Made by a program: the position numbers and the translations under genes. 64,000 nucleotides of DNA from contig NZ_JBHULT010000013.1 in NCBI RefSeq assembly GCF_042684505.1, positions 1 through 64,000 of the forward strand. The letters run 5' to 3'. This document shows, in pieces, positions 1 through 9,412 of this stretch (position 1 is its first letter; each line of letters starts with the position of its first letter). Under the pieces are notes generated by a model, which was not told where the DNA came from, did no database searches, and saw only the letters and a list, made by a program, of their open reading frames with translations. This DNA is from Salinimicrobium flavum (GTDB lineage Bacteria > Bacteroidota > Bacteroidia > Flavobacteriales > Flavobacteriaceae).

Positions 1-1573
1 CATCTTTGTCATTCGCTAAAACTCCATCTGTTTTAGAAACTGAAAGTGTTACATTTTCCTGTGTAGTATAGAAATCATCGGGCTCAGCTTCAGGTGCCGT
101 GTTTTTCTGTTCCTTTTGATACTCAATTGAAAATTCTCCATTAGGCTGTGGATCACAAAGAAATAAGGGCTTATTTATTTTAACTTCAACCAGTCCCTCT
201 TCTTCAGGTATTATATTGGCAGTAAAATTATCCTGTCTCTTAAATTCCTTTAGTGAAAAATGGAACTCCACATCAACATCATTTGGGATAGGATAATTAC
301 CAATTTTTCCTATATCTAATGATCTTATGACCAAATCCATATTGTTGACATAAATTCTTCCACAATCATTTATGGCTAAATCAATCGGGAGATCAAGGTT
401 TTCTGAAGAAAAACTGCCGGCTAAACTATAGTTATCCTGAGGGTCATAGACTTTAATATCAAAATTTCCGCTATCAATTCCTGCAAAACTATCTAACAAA
501 TCTAATGGATCGTTGAACAGAGCATTCAAATCAAAATCATCAGCAAAATCTGCCACATATAAATATCCATAGGCATCTGTCATTAAACTTCCTGGACTGC
601 CCTGTACCTCTTGATTTATTATCGTTACTGGATTGTAGTTCTTATCATATATTAATACCCTGCCATTATTTCCACCCGCATCACTTAAAAAGATATTTCC
701 ATTAATATCAACAGCAATTCTTAACGGATCCCTGATGGGGTCTCCTTTAAAGTTGTCGATAGTATGAATCCAATTACCATCTGGAGAATAAATCTTGATA
801 GCATCGAAATTCCCAGTTTTATTACCCGTGTAATTGTCTGCATTGTAAATATTTCCATCACTATCCAGAGCCAGTCCAGATGTACCACGTGGATCATTAC
901 TTTCGGCATCTGTACCTGCTCCTATTTCGTTTATTAACTCAAAAGAATTATTAAAAACTAAAATTTGTTTCTTTCCATGATCTGCCACGTAGATATTCCC
1001 ATTTGCTCTATTAATTACAAAATCTAAAGGTGTTTCAAATTTATCGGCAGAGATAACAGGAACAGGATTTCCAAATTCATACAGACCATTGCCATAGGTT
1101 AAATAAAAAAGATTATCATTTCCGTTAAAATCAATACTTATAACGGCTTCAGATAATTGTTCCTCAAGATATGGCCCAAGGTTTCCTAAACCTAAAATAC
1201 CTCCAATGTCATCCAGGATTTCGTTTAAGGTTTTGTCAATTCTAAAATTTGTTAAGTCTCCTTTTGGTCCATTAAACTTGAAAGTTGGATCAACCCTCTG
1301 TAGATTTCCTAAAGAACCATTGATAATTTCAAGTGCAGAATCGTCTATAGAATTAACTGCTTCTTCAAATCTTATGTCAATAGGTATGGGATTAGAGGAT
1401 GTAGGGCCAGGTGATTCGGTGCTTGTAATGTTCACACCATCCTGTCCAAACGAAACAATTGAAAATAAAAGAAGAAATAGAAGAAAGACTCCTTTCCTAC
1501 CCCCACAACCCAAAAAATGCCGTGATAGTACGGCAAGCAGGTGTTGCAGGTGTATGTTGGGGAATCCCCTCAT
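1..1573 (-). CDS. Secreted NHL-repeat beta-propeller protein, C-terminus beyond window edge
   Basis: I translated this directly; about 524 residues are visible and the frame is open to the left edge. A hydrophobic signal segment (VFLLFLLLFSIVSFGQ, about residues 29-44) is followed by a region with repeated blades of the NHL type, e.g. GNIYVADHGKKQILVFNN, GNIYNADNYTG, GNIFLSDAGGNNGRVLIYD, GYLYVADFADDF. NHL blades form an extracellular six-bladed propeller that binds ligands or proteins; no enzymatic residues are recognised. The last visible residues (KTDGVLANDKD) match the start of tandem cadherin/Ig-like repeats of large Bacteroidota surface proteins, so a repeat array and possibly a type IX sorting domain are expected beyond the edge (inference). 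The start is ATG at 1573, but the 28-residue stretch before the hydrophobic core is long; an in-frame TTG at 1513 is an alternative. Confidence 0.75.
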   Translation of the reverse strand, partial: MRGFPNIHLQHLLAVLSRHFLGCGGRKGVFLLFLLLFSIVSFGQDGVNITSTESPGPTSSNPIPIDIRFEEAVNSIDDSALEIINGSLGNLQRVDPTFKFNGPKGDLTNFRIDKTLNEILDDIGGILGLGNLGPYLEEQLSEAVISIDFNGNDNLFYLTYGNGLYEFGNPVPVISADKFETPLDFVINRANGNIYVADHGKKQILVFNNSFELINEIGAGTDAESNDPRGTSGLALDSDGNIYNADNYTGNKTGNFDAIKIYSPDGNWIHTIDNFKGDPIRDPLRIAVDINGNIFLSDAGGNNGRVLIYDKNYNPVTIINQEVQGSPGSLMTDAYGYLYVADFADDFDLNALFNDPLDLLDSFAGIDSGNFDIKVYDPQDNYSLAGSFSSENLDLPIDLAINDCGRIYVNNMDLVIRSLDIGKIGNYPIPNDVDVEFHFSLKEFKRQDNFTANIIPEEEGLVEVKINKPLFLCDPQPNGEFSIEYQKEQKNTAPEAEPDDFYTTQENVTLSVSKTDGVLANDKD

Positions 1574-1644
1574 TGAATGACGGTTAAGTAGTAAATATAA
1601 AAATAGTTAACGCAGACCCCTACAAGAAATTGTTAACATACGTA

Positions 1645-1687
1645 AACAGGACCTCATCCCGAAAATTTTCCGGGACCAGGTCCTGTT
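1645..1687. terminator. Hairpin terminator after rprY
   Basis: Arms AACAGGACCT (1645-1654) and AGGTCCTGTT (1678-1687) pair perfectly, with a second inner stem TCCCG/CGGGA. It lies between the rprY stop and the start of the NHL-protein gene. The T-run is weak on both strands. Confidence 0.5.
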
Positions 1688-1714
1688 AGAAACTGAAATA
1701 TTACTTACCGGGAA

Positions 1715-2437
1715 TTAACTCGCGGCTTCTTCCTTGTTTCGTATAACCAGCCTGAAACCTTCCCCGTGGATATTCAGTATCTCCACGTTCTCATCCTTCT
1801 TAAGATACTTTCTCAATTTGGCGATATATACGTCCATACTTCTGGAAGTAAAGTAGTTGTCATCTCTCCAGATCTTGGTAAGAGCTAGTTCCCTTGGCAT
1901 AAGATCGTTCTCATGTAAAGCCAGAAGACGCAGTAATTCGTTCTCTTTAGGTGAGAGTTTAGATGGTTCTTCATCTCTAAAAGTAAGGAACCTGAGTTTT
2001 GAATTAAGATGAAAATCCCCTATCTGGAATTCAAACTGCTTACTATCGGCCACGCTATCTGTAGCTTTACGCTGCATAATGGCTTTGATCTTCATAAGCA
2101 GTACCTCAGAATCAAAAGGTTTATTCAGGTAATCATCTGCCCCTACTTTATATCCTTTCAGAACATCTTCTTTCATGGCTTTAGCCGTAAGGAAGATAAT
2201 AGGAATATCTTCATTTTTCTCCCTGATCTCTTTAGCAAGGGTAAACCCATCCTTATAAGGCATCATCACATCAAGGATACAAAGGTCAAAGTCATCTTTC
2301 TTGAATTTCTCAAAGCCTTCCATTCCGTTCTTAGCATGGGTTACCTCATAATCGTTCATTGCGAGGTAATCTTTCAATACCGTTCCGAAGTTTGGATCAT
2401 CTTCAACTAGTAAAATCTTTTTATTTTCAGTTTCCAT
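1715..2437 (-). CDS. rprY: OmpR-family response regulator (RprY type)
   Basis: 240 residues. The N-terminal receiver domain (about 7-120) has the acidic pair in VEDD (12-14), the phosphoacceptor D56 in LDVMMP, T84 and K106 in NKPFD. The C-terminal winged-helix DNA-binding domain (about 135-232) has the typical OmpR layout ending in VYIAKLRKYL and a GEGFRL wing. Phosphorylation by the cognate kinase would control target promoters. It follows the kinase gene by 28 bases on the same strand, so the two are almost surely cotranscribed. The pair matches RprX/RprY of Bacteroides, a system linked to envelope and redox stress; the exact stimulus cannot be read from sequence. Confidence 0.9.
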   Translation of the reverse strand: METENKKILLVEDDPNFGTVLKDYLAMNDYEVTHAKNGMEGFEKFKKDDFDLCILDVMMPYKDGFTLAKEIREKNEDIPIIFLTAKAMKEDVLKGYKVGADDYLNKPFDSEVLLMKIKAIMQRKATDSVADSKQFEFQIGDFHLNSKLRFLTFRDEEPSKLSPKENELLRLLALHENDLMPRELALTKIWRDDNYFTSRSMDVYIAKLRKYLKKDENVEILNIHGEGFRLVIRNKEEAAS

Positions 2438-2465
2438 AAAGTAAGATATTAGTGGTAGTTAATTT

Positions 2466-4037
2466 TTAAGATATTAATGGTAATTTGATTATAAATGTAC
2501 TTCCTTTTCCTTTTTCACTTTCCACGCTAATACTTCCGTGGTGGTCGTCAAGGATTCGCTTCACATAGGCTAAGCCTAAACCGTGACCCTTCACATTGTG
2601 GATATCACCGGTGTGTTCGCGATAGAATTTTTCAAAAACTTTTTTCTGGACCGGTCTTGTCATTCCACTTCCCTGGTCTCTTATCTTCATTACAATGTAA
2701 TTCTTGACGTTCTCTGTATAGATGTCAATCTTGGGTTCCTCCGGGGAATATTTCACCGCGTTGTCCAGAATATTTACGATTACATTTGTAAAGTGCATCT
2801 GGTTAGCCAGGATGGAGGATTTAAGCGCAGCAAAATGCGTCTGTATATATCCGTCCCTGTCTTCTACGATCAATTCTATGTGCGTGATCGCCTCTTCAAT
2901 TATTTCATGGAGGTCAAGACGCTCCTTTTTAAGATCAAGTTCGTTCTTTTCAAGTCTTGAGATCCTAAGTACATTCTCAACCTGTGCATGCATCCTTTTG
3001 TTCTCATCCCGTATCATCCTGTGATAATGTTCAACCTTTTCAGGATCATTCTTGATCTTAGGATTCTTGATGGCATCAAGGGCCAGGTTGATTGTCGCAA
3101 TAGGGGTCTTGAACTCGTGGGTCATGTTATTGATGAAATCTGTCTTGATCTCAGATATCTGCCTTTGCCTTATCAATTGAGATAGGGCACTGGAATATGC
3201 TATCACAATGATCAATGTAAATATGATAGACAATGCAGCCATAAGGGTAATAGAAGACAATACTACCTGTTTCTTCTCTGTGAAATTCACAAAAAGCTGG
3301 TAATTGTTGGTCCCATTATCTCTTGAGAACAAGGGCACCCTGTAGGTTGTCCTGGAATTAAGTTTAAAATCCTCAGATTTTACTTTTGTCGCCAAACCAT
3401 TTCCATAGACCCCGTATTCAAAAGAGGTATTCATTCCCCTGTTGCTCAATTCCTTACTAATAAGACTTTCCAGATACTCTCCGGAAACCCTGTTATGAAT
3501 TGGTATTCTACTGGTATACTCACTAACTGTTGACCTAATAAATTCCTTCTCCACATCCTCCATTCTAAACATGCGGTTGATCCTGCCGGGGGTGGAGAGC
3601 GAATTTTCGTTCAGACTATCGTTTTTCACAAGCTTAGACACCTTACTGTTTATCAATTTCTTGAAATGTATGGTATCTATGGCTGCATCCAAAAATGCAG
3701 TAGAGAGCTTATAATCTTCTTCAATGATACCATGCGAATAAACCTGAATTTCGTTTGAAAATTCGTCTCGCTGTACCTGGAAGATCTCACTCATTATCGA
3801 ACTGTCAGGTTCTACACCCAGACTATCGACAACCTCCTGCAGGGCAAAGTAGTAATTCTCAAGCTCCTTGTTCTCCACTTCACTCGCTACTCTGCGTAAT
3901 ATTTGCTTGGCGTTAAAAGAGAATTGTTCCTCCTTACTTTCAACGGTGTTTTTTATCCAATATCCCTGAACAAATATGATTCCTATTAGGGAGAGACTCA
4001 TGAGTACCACCAAAAGAAAAAATATCTTTTTGTTCAT
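2466..4037 (-). CDS. rprX: Sensor histidine kinase (RprX type)
   Basis: 523 residues. A transmembrane helix at about 5-26 and another at about 258-284 bracket a periplasmic sensor region of about 230 residues with no recognised ligand fold. The cytoplasmic part has a HisKA domain with H307 in MTHEFKTP, and a HATPase domain with the N box (NILDNAVKY), the G1 box (DQGSGM) and the GHGLGLAYVK motif. There is no HAMP domain; the second helix runs directly into the dimerisation helix. It is first in the two-gene unit with rprY. The ATG at 4037 lies four bases after a TAnnTTTG element, so the mRNA may have almost no leader. Confidence 0.9.
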   Translation of the reverse strand: MNKKIFFLLVVLMSLSLIGIIFVQGYWIKNTVESKEEQFSFNAKQILRRVASEVENKELENYYFALQEVVDSLGVEPDSSIMSEIFQVQRDEFSNEIQVYSHGIIEEDYKLSTAFLDAAIDTIHFKKLINSKVSKLVKNDSLNENSLSTPGRINRMFRMEDVEKEFIRSTVSEYTSRIPIHNRVSGEYLESLISKELSNRGMNTSFEYGVYGNGLATKVKSEDFKLNSRTTYRVPLFSRDNGTNNYQLFVNFTEKKQVVLSSITLMAALSIIFTLIIVIAYSSALSQLIRQRQISEIKTDFINNMTHEFKTPIATINLALDAIKNPKIKNDPEKVEHYHRMIRDENKRMHAQVENVLRISRLEKNELDLKKERLDLHEIIEEAITHIELIVEDRDGYIQTHFAALKSSILANQMHFTNVIVNILDNAVKYSPEEPKIDIYTENVKNYIVMKIRDQGSGMTRPVQKKVFEKFYREHTGDIHNVKGHGLGLAYVKRILDDHHGSISVESEKGKGSTFIIKLPLIS

Positions 4038-4041
4038 ATCT

Positions 4042-4049
4042 CAAAAGTA
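4042..4049 (-). promoter_or_regulatory. -7 promoter element for rprX-rprY
   Basis: TACTTTTG on the minus strand matches the Bacteroidota -7 consensus TAnnTTTG. The rprX ATG begins after only four further bases. No TTG is seen at the usual -33 distance. Confidence 0.5.
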
Positions 4050-4109
4050 TGATTTTAACATTTAGCCTTTTAAGCATTTAACCAAATGTTAACAAAAGAA
4101 ACCTAGAAT

Positions 4110-4694
4110 TTACGCGCTCTGCAGCATAATTAAGTGAATATTTCGCACCTCCTGACGGGTGCGGGAAAGATCATTATTTTCTATAATGAAGTTTGCCAAT
4201 GCAGCTTTTTTTTCGTCGCTCCATTGATTCTCCATTCTTGCTTCTATTTCTTCAAGACTTGAGTTATCCCTCTGCAGGAGCCGCTCGATTTTCACTTCAT
4301 GCGGGGCGGTGATCAAAAGGGTGAAATCACATTTTTCAGATCCCCCTTTCTCAAATAAAATAGCTGCTTCATAGACGACGTATGCAGATTGTTGTTTACT
4401 CTTCCACTCCTCAAAATGCCTGTTTACTGCCGGGTGTACAATGGCATTTAATTTCTCCAGCAATTCTTTACTTTTAAAAACCCTATCCGCTAAATATTTT
4501 CTATCCAGGCCATTCGAAGTGTAGGAATTTTCTCCAAATATTTCGGTTATTGCCTTCTTAACCCCGGGATCGGAATTCATTAATTCTTTGGCTTCATCAT
4601 CTGCAATATAGACCGGAACCCCCAATTCTCGGAAAAAATTTGCTACGGTTGTTTTTCCGCTTCCTATTCCCCCGGTCAAGCCCAGTACTTTCAT
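4110..4694 (-). CDS. coaE: Dephospho-CoA kinase
   Basis: 194 residues, the usual length for CoaE, which phosphorylates the ribose 3'-OH of dephospho-CoA in the last step of CoA synthesis. The P-loop is GLTGGIGSGKTT at residues 5-16. ADDEA (about 31) and the RLLQRDNSS stretch (about 133) fit the substrate-binding and LID regions of the family. Its ATG overlaps the stop of the YbbR gene by four bases. A second CoA pathway gene, coaBC, lies about 6 kb away on the same strand but in a different transcript. Confidence 0.92.
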   Translation of the reverse strand: MKVLGLTGGIGSGKTTVANFFRELGVPVYIADDEAKELMNSDPGVKKAITEIFGENSYTSNGLDRKYLADRVFKSKELLEKLNAIVHPAVNRHFEEWKSKQQSAYVVYEAAILFEKGGSEKCDFTLLITAPHEVKIERLLQRDNSSLEEIEARMENQWSDEKKAALANFIIENNDLSRTRQEVRNIHLIMLQSA

Positions 4695-5650
4695 TTCTTG
4701 ATGATAAATTGGATCTTTTTCTCGTTAATGCGCAAATTGGCTGTAAAATCAGGTTTTTGAACAATCTCGGGAATCAGGAAGTCCTGGTCTTTCTGCAAAC
4801 CATCAAAGTTCGCCACCACCCTAAAATCGGAAGGACTTACTTTTGAGTAATCCTGTAGGTTCACCTGGAAGAACAACAAGGTTTCTTTGGGAAATATGAC
4901 CACGTTGAGATCCTCGGGCACATTTATAAGCTCTATGGGTACCCTCACACTACCTTCGGTAAATTTTTCTACCTCAACTTCATAGTTTATGGAAGGTCTG
5001 TATAAGGTAAGTCCCCTCATTCCGCTGGTATCGATCTTTACTGTTCCTGATACATCACTTTTGACCTTACTGAGACTCAATTTTTCAGTATAGAGTACAG
5101 AAAGGGTATCGAGCAGGCCATCAGGGCCGCTCACCACCACCGAATCAGGTTCTGTTTGCAAAGCCTCCCTTGCCGAATAACCAACTGCGAATTCGATCTC
5201 AACCCTGGGAATTACCTTTAGCTTCTTTTCCTTTTTCTGCTGAAAATTGATGGCCAGCACATCTTTCACAAACCGGCTGTCGTCAAAATCAATGTCCAGT
5301 TGGGAAATGATATCACTCCGGTTCTCATCAATGAAATACAGAAGTTTCCCATCCTGTTCAGCGGCTCTGGAAACATCTACATTTAAGGTTGGTGGAAAAA
5401 GGGAATACCAGGCGATCTTAAAGCCTGTTTTCTCCATTCTGAGTTTTAGAATGCGTGGGTTGTCATCAGCCAGCATTATGTCTGGCGGTATATTTACATA
5501 CTGCACAGGTATATTGATCACTTCATTATACTGCTTTGAGAACTGCACAAAAATCCAGATCACCACAGCAAAAACGAGAAAGAAGATGAAGGAGTTGATA
5601 TCGGTCTTTTTAAACCTTCTCCTGGTCCCGGATTTAGTCTTTTTTAGCAT
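4691..5650 (-). CDS. YbbR-like domain membrane-anchored protein
   Basis: About 319 residues from the ATG at 5650; the frame is open further upstream, but this start fits the sequence best because the protein then begins with a basic stretch followed by one transmembrane helix (FIFFLVFAVVIWIFVQF, about 23-39). The rest is predicted extracytoplasmic beta structure of the YbbR type. In Firmicutes YbbR (CdaR) regulates a diadenylate cyclase, but no cyclase gene is adjacent here, so the role is unknown. It overlaps the glycosyltransferase gene by 17 bases and coaE by four, indicating one operon. Confidence 0.75.
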   Translation of the reverse strand: MLKKTKSGTRRRFKKTDINSFIFFLVFAVVIWIFVQFSKQYNEVINIPVQYVNIPPDIMLADDNPRILKLRMEKTGFKIAWYSLFPPTLNVDVSRAAEQDGKLLYFIDENRSDIISQLDIDFDDSRFVKDVLAINFQQKKEKKLKVIPRVEIEFAVGYSAREALQTEPDSVVVSGPDGLLDTLSVLYTEKLSLSKVKSDVSGTVKIDTSGMRGLTLYRPSINYEVEVEKFTEGSVRVPIELINVPEDLNVVIFPKETLLFFQVNLQDYSKVSPSDFRVVANFDGLQKDQDFLIPEIVQKPDFTANLRINEKKIQFIIKK

Positions 5651-6650
5651 GCTGAAAAAATAGTTTCGGAAACCTCTTTTCAGGGGGTTCATTAAAAAAC
5701 CTAATATAACAGGTAGATCTGCAGAAACCAAGCCCGTATCCTAAAAATTGCAAAAGAGCTGCCCAAACTGAATAAACCGCGATCTTAAGATCACGATTAC
5801 TCCTGAAGGAATCCAGAAAGATCAATAAAAAGTACCCCAGGTAGAGAAATAAAAAGAGAGAATAGCCTAACCCCATTAGCACAATGCTCAAAAATAAACC
5901 GGAAGTAAACAAAGTAGGAAACCAATAGGTGGCCTTAGCCGACTCTGGATGCCATTGGTTTAAAACAGGCCGCACCAATCCGAATTTATTAACCTGGGTA
6001 TAGAATTTCTTCCAGTCTATTCTTCGCTTATGGTACACAAAAGCATCGGGAAACAACCTGGTCTTATAACCCATCTTCCAAAGCCGCAGCACCAGATCTG
6101 GATCCTCACCGGGGTGGATCCTGCCAAAGCCACCGCTTTTTTCAAATGCCTCCCTTGAAAGACCCATATTGAAGCTCCTCGGTTGAAAGGAACCTACCCT
6201 TTTCTGCCCACCCCGAATGCCTCCCGTGGTTAAAAATGAGGTCATGGTGAAGTTAATGGCTTTCTGAACAGCCGTAAAACTCTCATGTGCAGCGTCGGGC
6301 CCGCCAAAACAGTGAACGAAACCGGCGGTAAGTTCTGTGTCAACCTCTGTGAGATAAGGCTCAGGAAGAATGACATCAGAATCAAGAATTAAAAAATAAT
6401 CTCCTTTCGCCCTTTTCATTCCGTAGTTTCGGGAATCCCCCGGTCCCGAATTGGGTTTAGTCAGGTAGGTAATATTCAGCGAATCCTCAAAATTCTGCAC
6501 TACCTCTGCCGCAGTCTCTGTAGAACCGTCCTCCACGATCACGATCTCAAATGAACGCGGGAAATCAAGTTGCTGCATACTCAACAGCAGTTCCTTGATT
6601 TCCTGAGGCCGATTATAGACGGGGATGACAAAGGAATAATTAAGCTTCAT
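5634..6650 (-). CDS. Family 2 glycosyltransferase with C-terminal membrane helices
   Basis: About 338 residues from ATG 6650 (MKLNYSFVIPVYNRP); eleven further residues upstream are open but unlike the family. The GT-A fold shows FVIPVYNRP at the start, the nucleotide-sugar motif VEDGS (about 41), the DSD metal-binding motif (LILDSDVI, about 90) and a GEDPDL-like acidic motif near residue 180. Two or three hydrophobic helices follow at about 245-310. It probably transfers a sugar to a lipid or cell-surface glycan at the inner membrane; the substrate is unknown. A strong terminator separates it from fabI upstream. Confidence 0.85.
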   Translation of the reverse strand: MKLNYSFVIPVYNRPQEIKELLLSMQQLDFPRSFEIVIVEDGSTETAAEVVQNFEDSLNITYLTKPNSGPGDSRNYGMKRAKGDYFLILDSDVILPEPYLTEVDTELTAGFVHCFGGPDAAHESFTAVQKAINFTMTSFLTTGGIRGGQKRVGSFQPRSFNMGLSREAFEKSGGFGRIHPGEDPDLVLRLWKMGYKTRLFPDAFVYHKRRIDWKKFYTQVNKFGLVRPVLNQWHPESAKATYWFPTLFTSGLFLSIVLMGLGYSLFLFLYLGYFLLIFLDSFRSNRDLKIAVYSVWAALLQFLGYGLGFCRSTCYIRFFNEPPEKRFPKLFFQHAKKD

Positions 6651-6690
6651 GTCACAAATGTATGAAAGAAATGAGCCGGGCATGGCATAA

Positions 6691-6727
6691 ATAAAAGAAG
6701 GCCGTGAATATTAATACTTCACGGCCT
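6691..6727 (-). terminator. Rho-independent terminator of fabI
   Basis: The minus strand has AGGCCGTGAA, a nine-base loop, TTCACGGCCT and then TCTTTTATTTAT. It sits 27 bases beyond the fabI stop and ends the upstream transcript before the glycosyltransferase gene. Confidence 0.8.
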
Positions 6728-6753
6728 CCCTCAACATATATAGTTTGAATTAG

Positions 6754-7578
6754 CTACTCTTCCTGGCCATTAATAAAGGCCTCCATCACCTGCTGGCTCA
6801 CGCCCATATTTGAAAAACCTCCGTCATTATAGAGATTTTGCAGGGTCACTCTTTTGGTAAGGTCTGAGAAAAGGGTGATGATATAATTTGCACAATCCAT
6901 TCCCGTAGCATTTCCCAGGGGAGACATTTTATCTGCGTAAGCGATAAACCCATCAAAACCTTTTACTCCGGTACCTGCTGTAGTAGGAGTTGGAGATTGT
7001 GAAATGGTATTTACCCGTACGTTTTTCTCTTTTCCGAAGAAATATCCAAAACTACGGGCAATAGATTCAAGATAAGCTTTGTTATCGGCCATGTCATTGT
7101 AATCTGGAAAAACCTTTTGGGCGGCGATATAGGAAAGGGCCATAATACTTCCCCACTCATTCATTGCATCTTTTTTATAAAGGCTCTGCATGGTCTTATG
7201 GAAAGAAACTGCCGACACGTCCCAACCTTTCGTGGTATAGTCGTAGTTCATATTGGTATAGTGGTTTCCTTTTCTCACATTCACAGACATCCCGATGGAA
7301 TGCAAAACAAAATCAAGCTTTCCTCCAAGAATTTCCATGGCTTTCTCTACCAGGTTATCAAGGTCTTCAACGCTGGTGGCATCGGCCGGAATGATCTCAG
7401 CCCCGGTTTTCTCAGCCAGGTCTTTTATATTACCCATTCTCATCGCTATAGGGGCATTGGTAAGAACGAACTGTCCGCCTTCCTCATGCACACGCATGGC
7501 GGTTTTCCAGGCGATCGAGTTTTCATCCAGGGCACCAAAGATGATCCCTTTTTTTCCTTTGAGTAGATTATAAGACAT
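6754..7578 (-). CDS. fabI: Enoyl-[acyl-carrier-protein] reductase (NADH), FabI type
   Basis: 274 residues, a short-chain dehydrogenase that reduces enoyl-ACP in the last step of each fatty-acid elongation cycle. The dinucleotide-binding start is GIIFGALDENSIAW (11-24) and the catalytic Tyr-x6-Lys pair is Y160 and K167 in YNDMADNKA. HSIGMS (93-98) and the ISQSPTPTTAG loop are typical of the family. It follows recN by about 50 bases and ends at a clear terminator. Confidence 0.95.
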   Translation of the reverse strand: MSYNLLKGKKGIIFGALDENSIAWKTAMRVHEEGGQFVLTNAPIAMRMGNIKDLAEKTGAEIIPADATSVEDLDNLVEKAMEILGGKLDFVLHSIGMSVNVRKGNHYTNMNYDYTTKGWDVSAVSFHKTMQSLYKKDAMNEWGSIMALSYIAAQKVFPDYNDMADNKAYLESIARSFGYFFGKEKNVRVNTISQSPTPTTAGTGVKGFDGFIAYADKMSPLGNATGMDCANYIITLFSDLTKRVTLQNLYNDGGFSNMGVSQQVMEAFINGQEE

Positions 7579-7627
7579 GGTTTATTTTTTTGGTTTCTGT
7601 TAAGCGGGTAAATATAATAAACATCTT

Positions 7628-9280
7628 TTAATTTAACAGCGCTTTTGCGTGGGCCACGGCGGAATCGGTAATGTTTTTGCCGCCCAACATCATCGCAAGT
7701 TCTTCTACCCGCTCCTCCTTTTTCAATTCCTTTATATTGGTAATGGTACTGTTAGCTGCATCTTCTTTATAGATCCTAAAATGGGAATCCCCTTTTCCGG
7801 CTATCTGCGGAAGGTGGGTAATCGCAATTACCTGCATCACCTCACCCATCTTCTGCAGGATCACGGCCATTTTCTGAGCAATGTCCCCTGAAACCCCCGT
7901 ATCTATCTCATCGAAAATGATCGTAGGAAGTTTGCTGTAGGTGGCCAGGATACTCTTTACGGCAAGCATGATCCTGGATAATTCGCCGCCTGATGCTGCT
8001 TTTTTAATATCATTATAACTTCCGCCCTTGTTGGCTGAAAGCAGCCAGTTCATTTTATCCTGCCCGTTAGGGAAAAACTCCTGCTGTTCCTTAAGTTCAA
8101 TTTTCAGCGTAGCATTTGGCATCCCAAGGTCTGCGAGAATAAGTTCTACCTCTTTAATGAATACCGGAATGACAGATTTCCTGGATTTATGTAATTCAGA
8201 GGCAAATGTTGTAAGCTCTTTTCTTTGTTCAGCGATGGCTTTCTCTGCCTTCGCGATCTCTTCTTCAGCGTTTTCTGAAAGACTTACCTTCTCAGTCAGG
8301 GTCTCCTGAATTTCCTTCAATTCGGTAACTGTGGAAACCATGTGTTTTTTCTGAAGGTTGTACAAAACCTGTAATTTGTCATTTACCTTTGCCAGTTCTT
8401 CAGGATTGGCCTCTACTTTTTCAAGTGTAGCTTCCAGTTCGGTGGCGATGTCGTCAAGTTCTATGTTGACGCTTTGCAGACGATCAAAAAGCTGGTGATA
8501 ACCAGATGAAATGTTAGCGATGCGCTGCAGGTTGTTTCGCGCCTCTTTCAGAGATGCCGCAGCTCCTATCTCTTCCTGCTGAATATGATTCACCGCGCTT
8601 CCCAGTTGCTCTGTGAGCTCCTCAACATTGCTTAGTTCTTCGTACCGTTCTTCCAGTTCCTCCTGCATCCCCTCCTCAAGCTTTGCCTGCTGAAGTTCGT
8701 TCAGTAAAAAAAGATTATAATCGTATTCTTTTGCCGCCTGCGCCTGCTCCTCTTTAAGATTATGCAGTTTCTTCTGAAGCAGTTTTAACTGCTGAAGTGA
8801 TTTCTGGTAAGATATAAGGTTTCCCGAATTGTTAGCCAGAGAATCTATCACGAGGAATTGATAATCATTGTCTCCAAGACTCAGGGTCTCATGCTGACTG
8901 TGAATATCGAGCAGCTGCTCCCCTAACGCCTGAAGGGAAGAAAGGTTTGCCGGGGTGTCATTTATAAAAGCCCTGGACTTCCCCGAAGGCAGGATCTCCC
9001 GGCGAATTATTGTTTGAGTTTCATAATCAAGATCTTCAGCAGCAAAAAGCGACGTAAGATCATAAGCTGCAAGGTTGAAAGTTCCTTCTATCACACATTT
9101 TTTCTCCAGATCACGTATGGCACTAAAGTCGGCACGTTTACCAAGAAGCAGGGAAAGAGCCCCCAACATGATTGATTTTCCGGCCCCGGTTTCCCCGGTA
9201 ATTATGGTAAAACCTTCCTGAAGATTCATTTGAATATCTTCAATGAGGGCGTAATTTTTAATGGAAAGCGTTGTTAGCAA
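7628..9280 (-). CDS. recN: DNA repair protein RecN
   Basis: 550 residues, the standard length for this SMC-like ATPase that helps process double-strand breaks. Walker A is GETGAGKS (about 29-36), the ABC signature is ASGGELSRI and Walker B is IIFDEIDTGVSG near the C-terminus. A long coiled coil (about 155-370) separates the two ATPase halves. A promoter can be seen in the 132-base gap after porD, and fabI follows closely. Confidence 0.95.
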   Translation of the reverse strand: MLTTLSIKNYALIEDIQMNLQEGFTIITGETGAGKSIMLGALSLLLGKRADFSAIRDLEKKCVIEGTFNLAAYDLTSLFAAEDLDYETQTIIRREILPSGKSRAFINDTPANLSSLQALGEQLLDIHSQHETLSLGDNDYQFLVIDSLANNSGNLISYQKSLQQLKLLQKKLHNLKEEQAQAAKEYDYNLFLLNELQQAKLEEGMQEELEERYEELSNVEELTEQLGSAVNHIQQEEIGAAASLKEARNNLQRIANISSGYHQLFDRLQSVNIELDDIATELEATLEKVEANPEELAKVNDKLQVLYNLQKKHMVSTVTELKEIQETLTEKVSLSENAEEEIAKAEKAIAEQRKELTTFASELHKSRKSVIPVFIKEVELILADLGMPNATLKIELKEQQEFFPNGQDKMNWLLSANKGGSYNDIKKAASGGELSRIMLAVKSILATYSKLPTIIFDEIDTGVSGDIAQKMAVILQKMGEVMQVIAITHLPQIAGKGDSHFRIYKEDAANSTITNIKELKKEERVEELAMMLGGKNITDSAVAHAKALLN

Positions 9281-9298
9281 GAGAATTGAAATTTAAGG

Positions 9299-9329
9299 TA
9301 AAGATACATGAGAATTCTTTTCGAATCCA
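9299..9329 (-). promoter_or_regulatory. Promoter for recN
   Basis: Minus-strand TTG (9329-9327), 20 bases, then TATCTTTA (9306-9299), one mismatch from TTG-N19/23-TAnnTTTG. recN starts 18 bases further on. It lies in the gap between porD and recN. Confidence 0.5.
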
Positions 9330-9412
9330 AACCTGTATAGAAAGATACAAAGATTTATTCCCGACCCTGCTTTTTAAAAATTCGGGGCCATCTTCCCAAA
9401 TACAACTTCAGG

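Noticed and set aside
1206..1580. Plus-strand frame opposite the NHL protein
   Set aside because: It is antisense to a clearly coding region with a signal peptide and NHL motifs.
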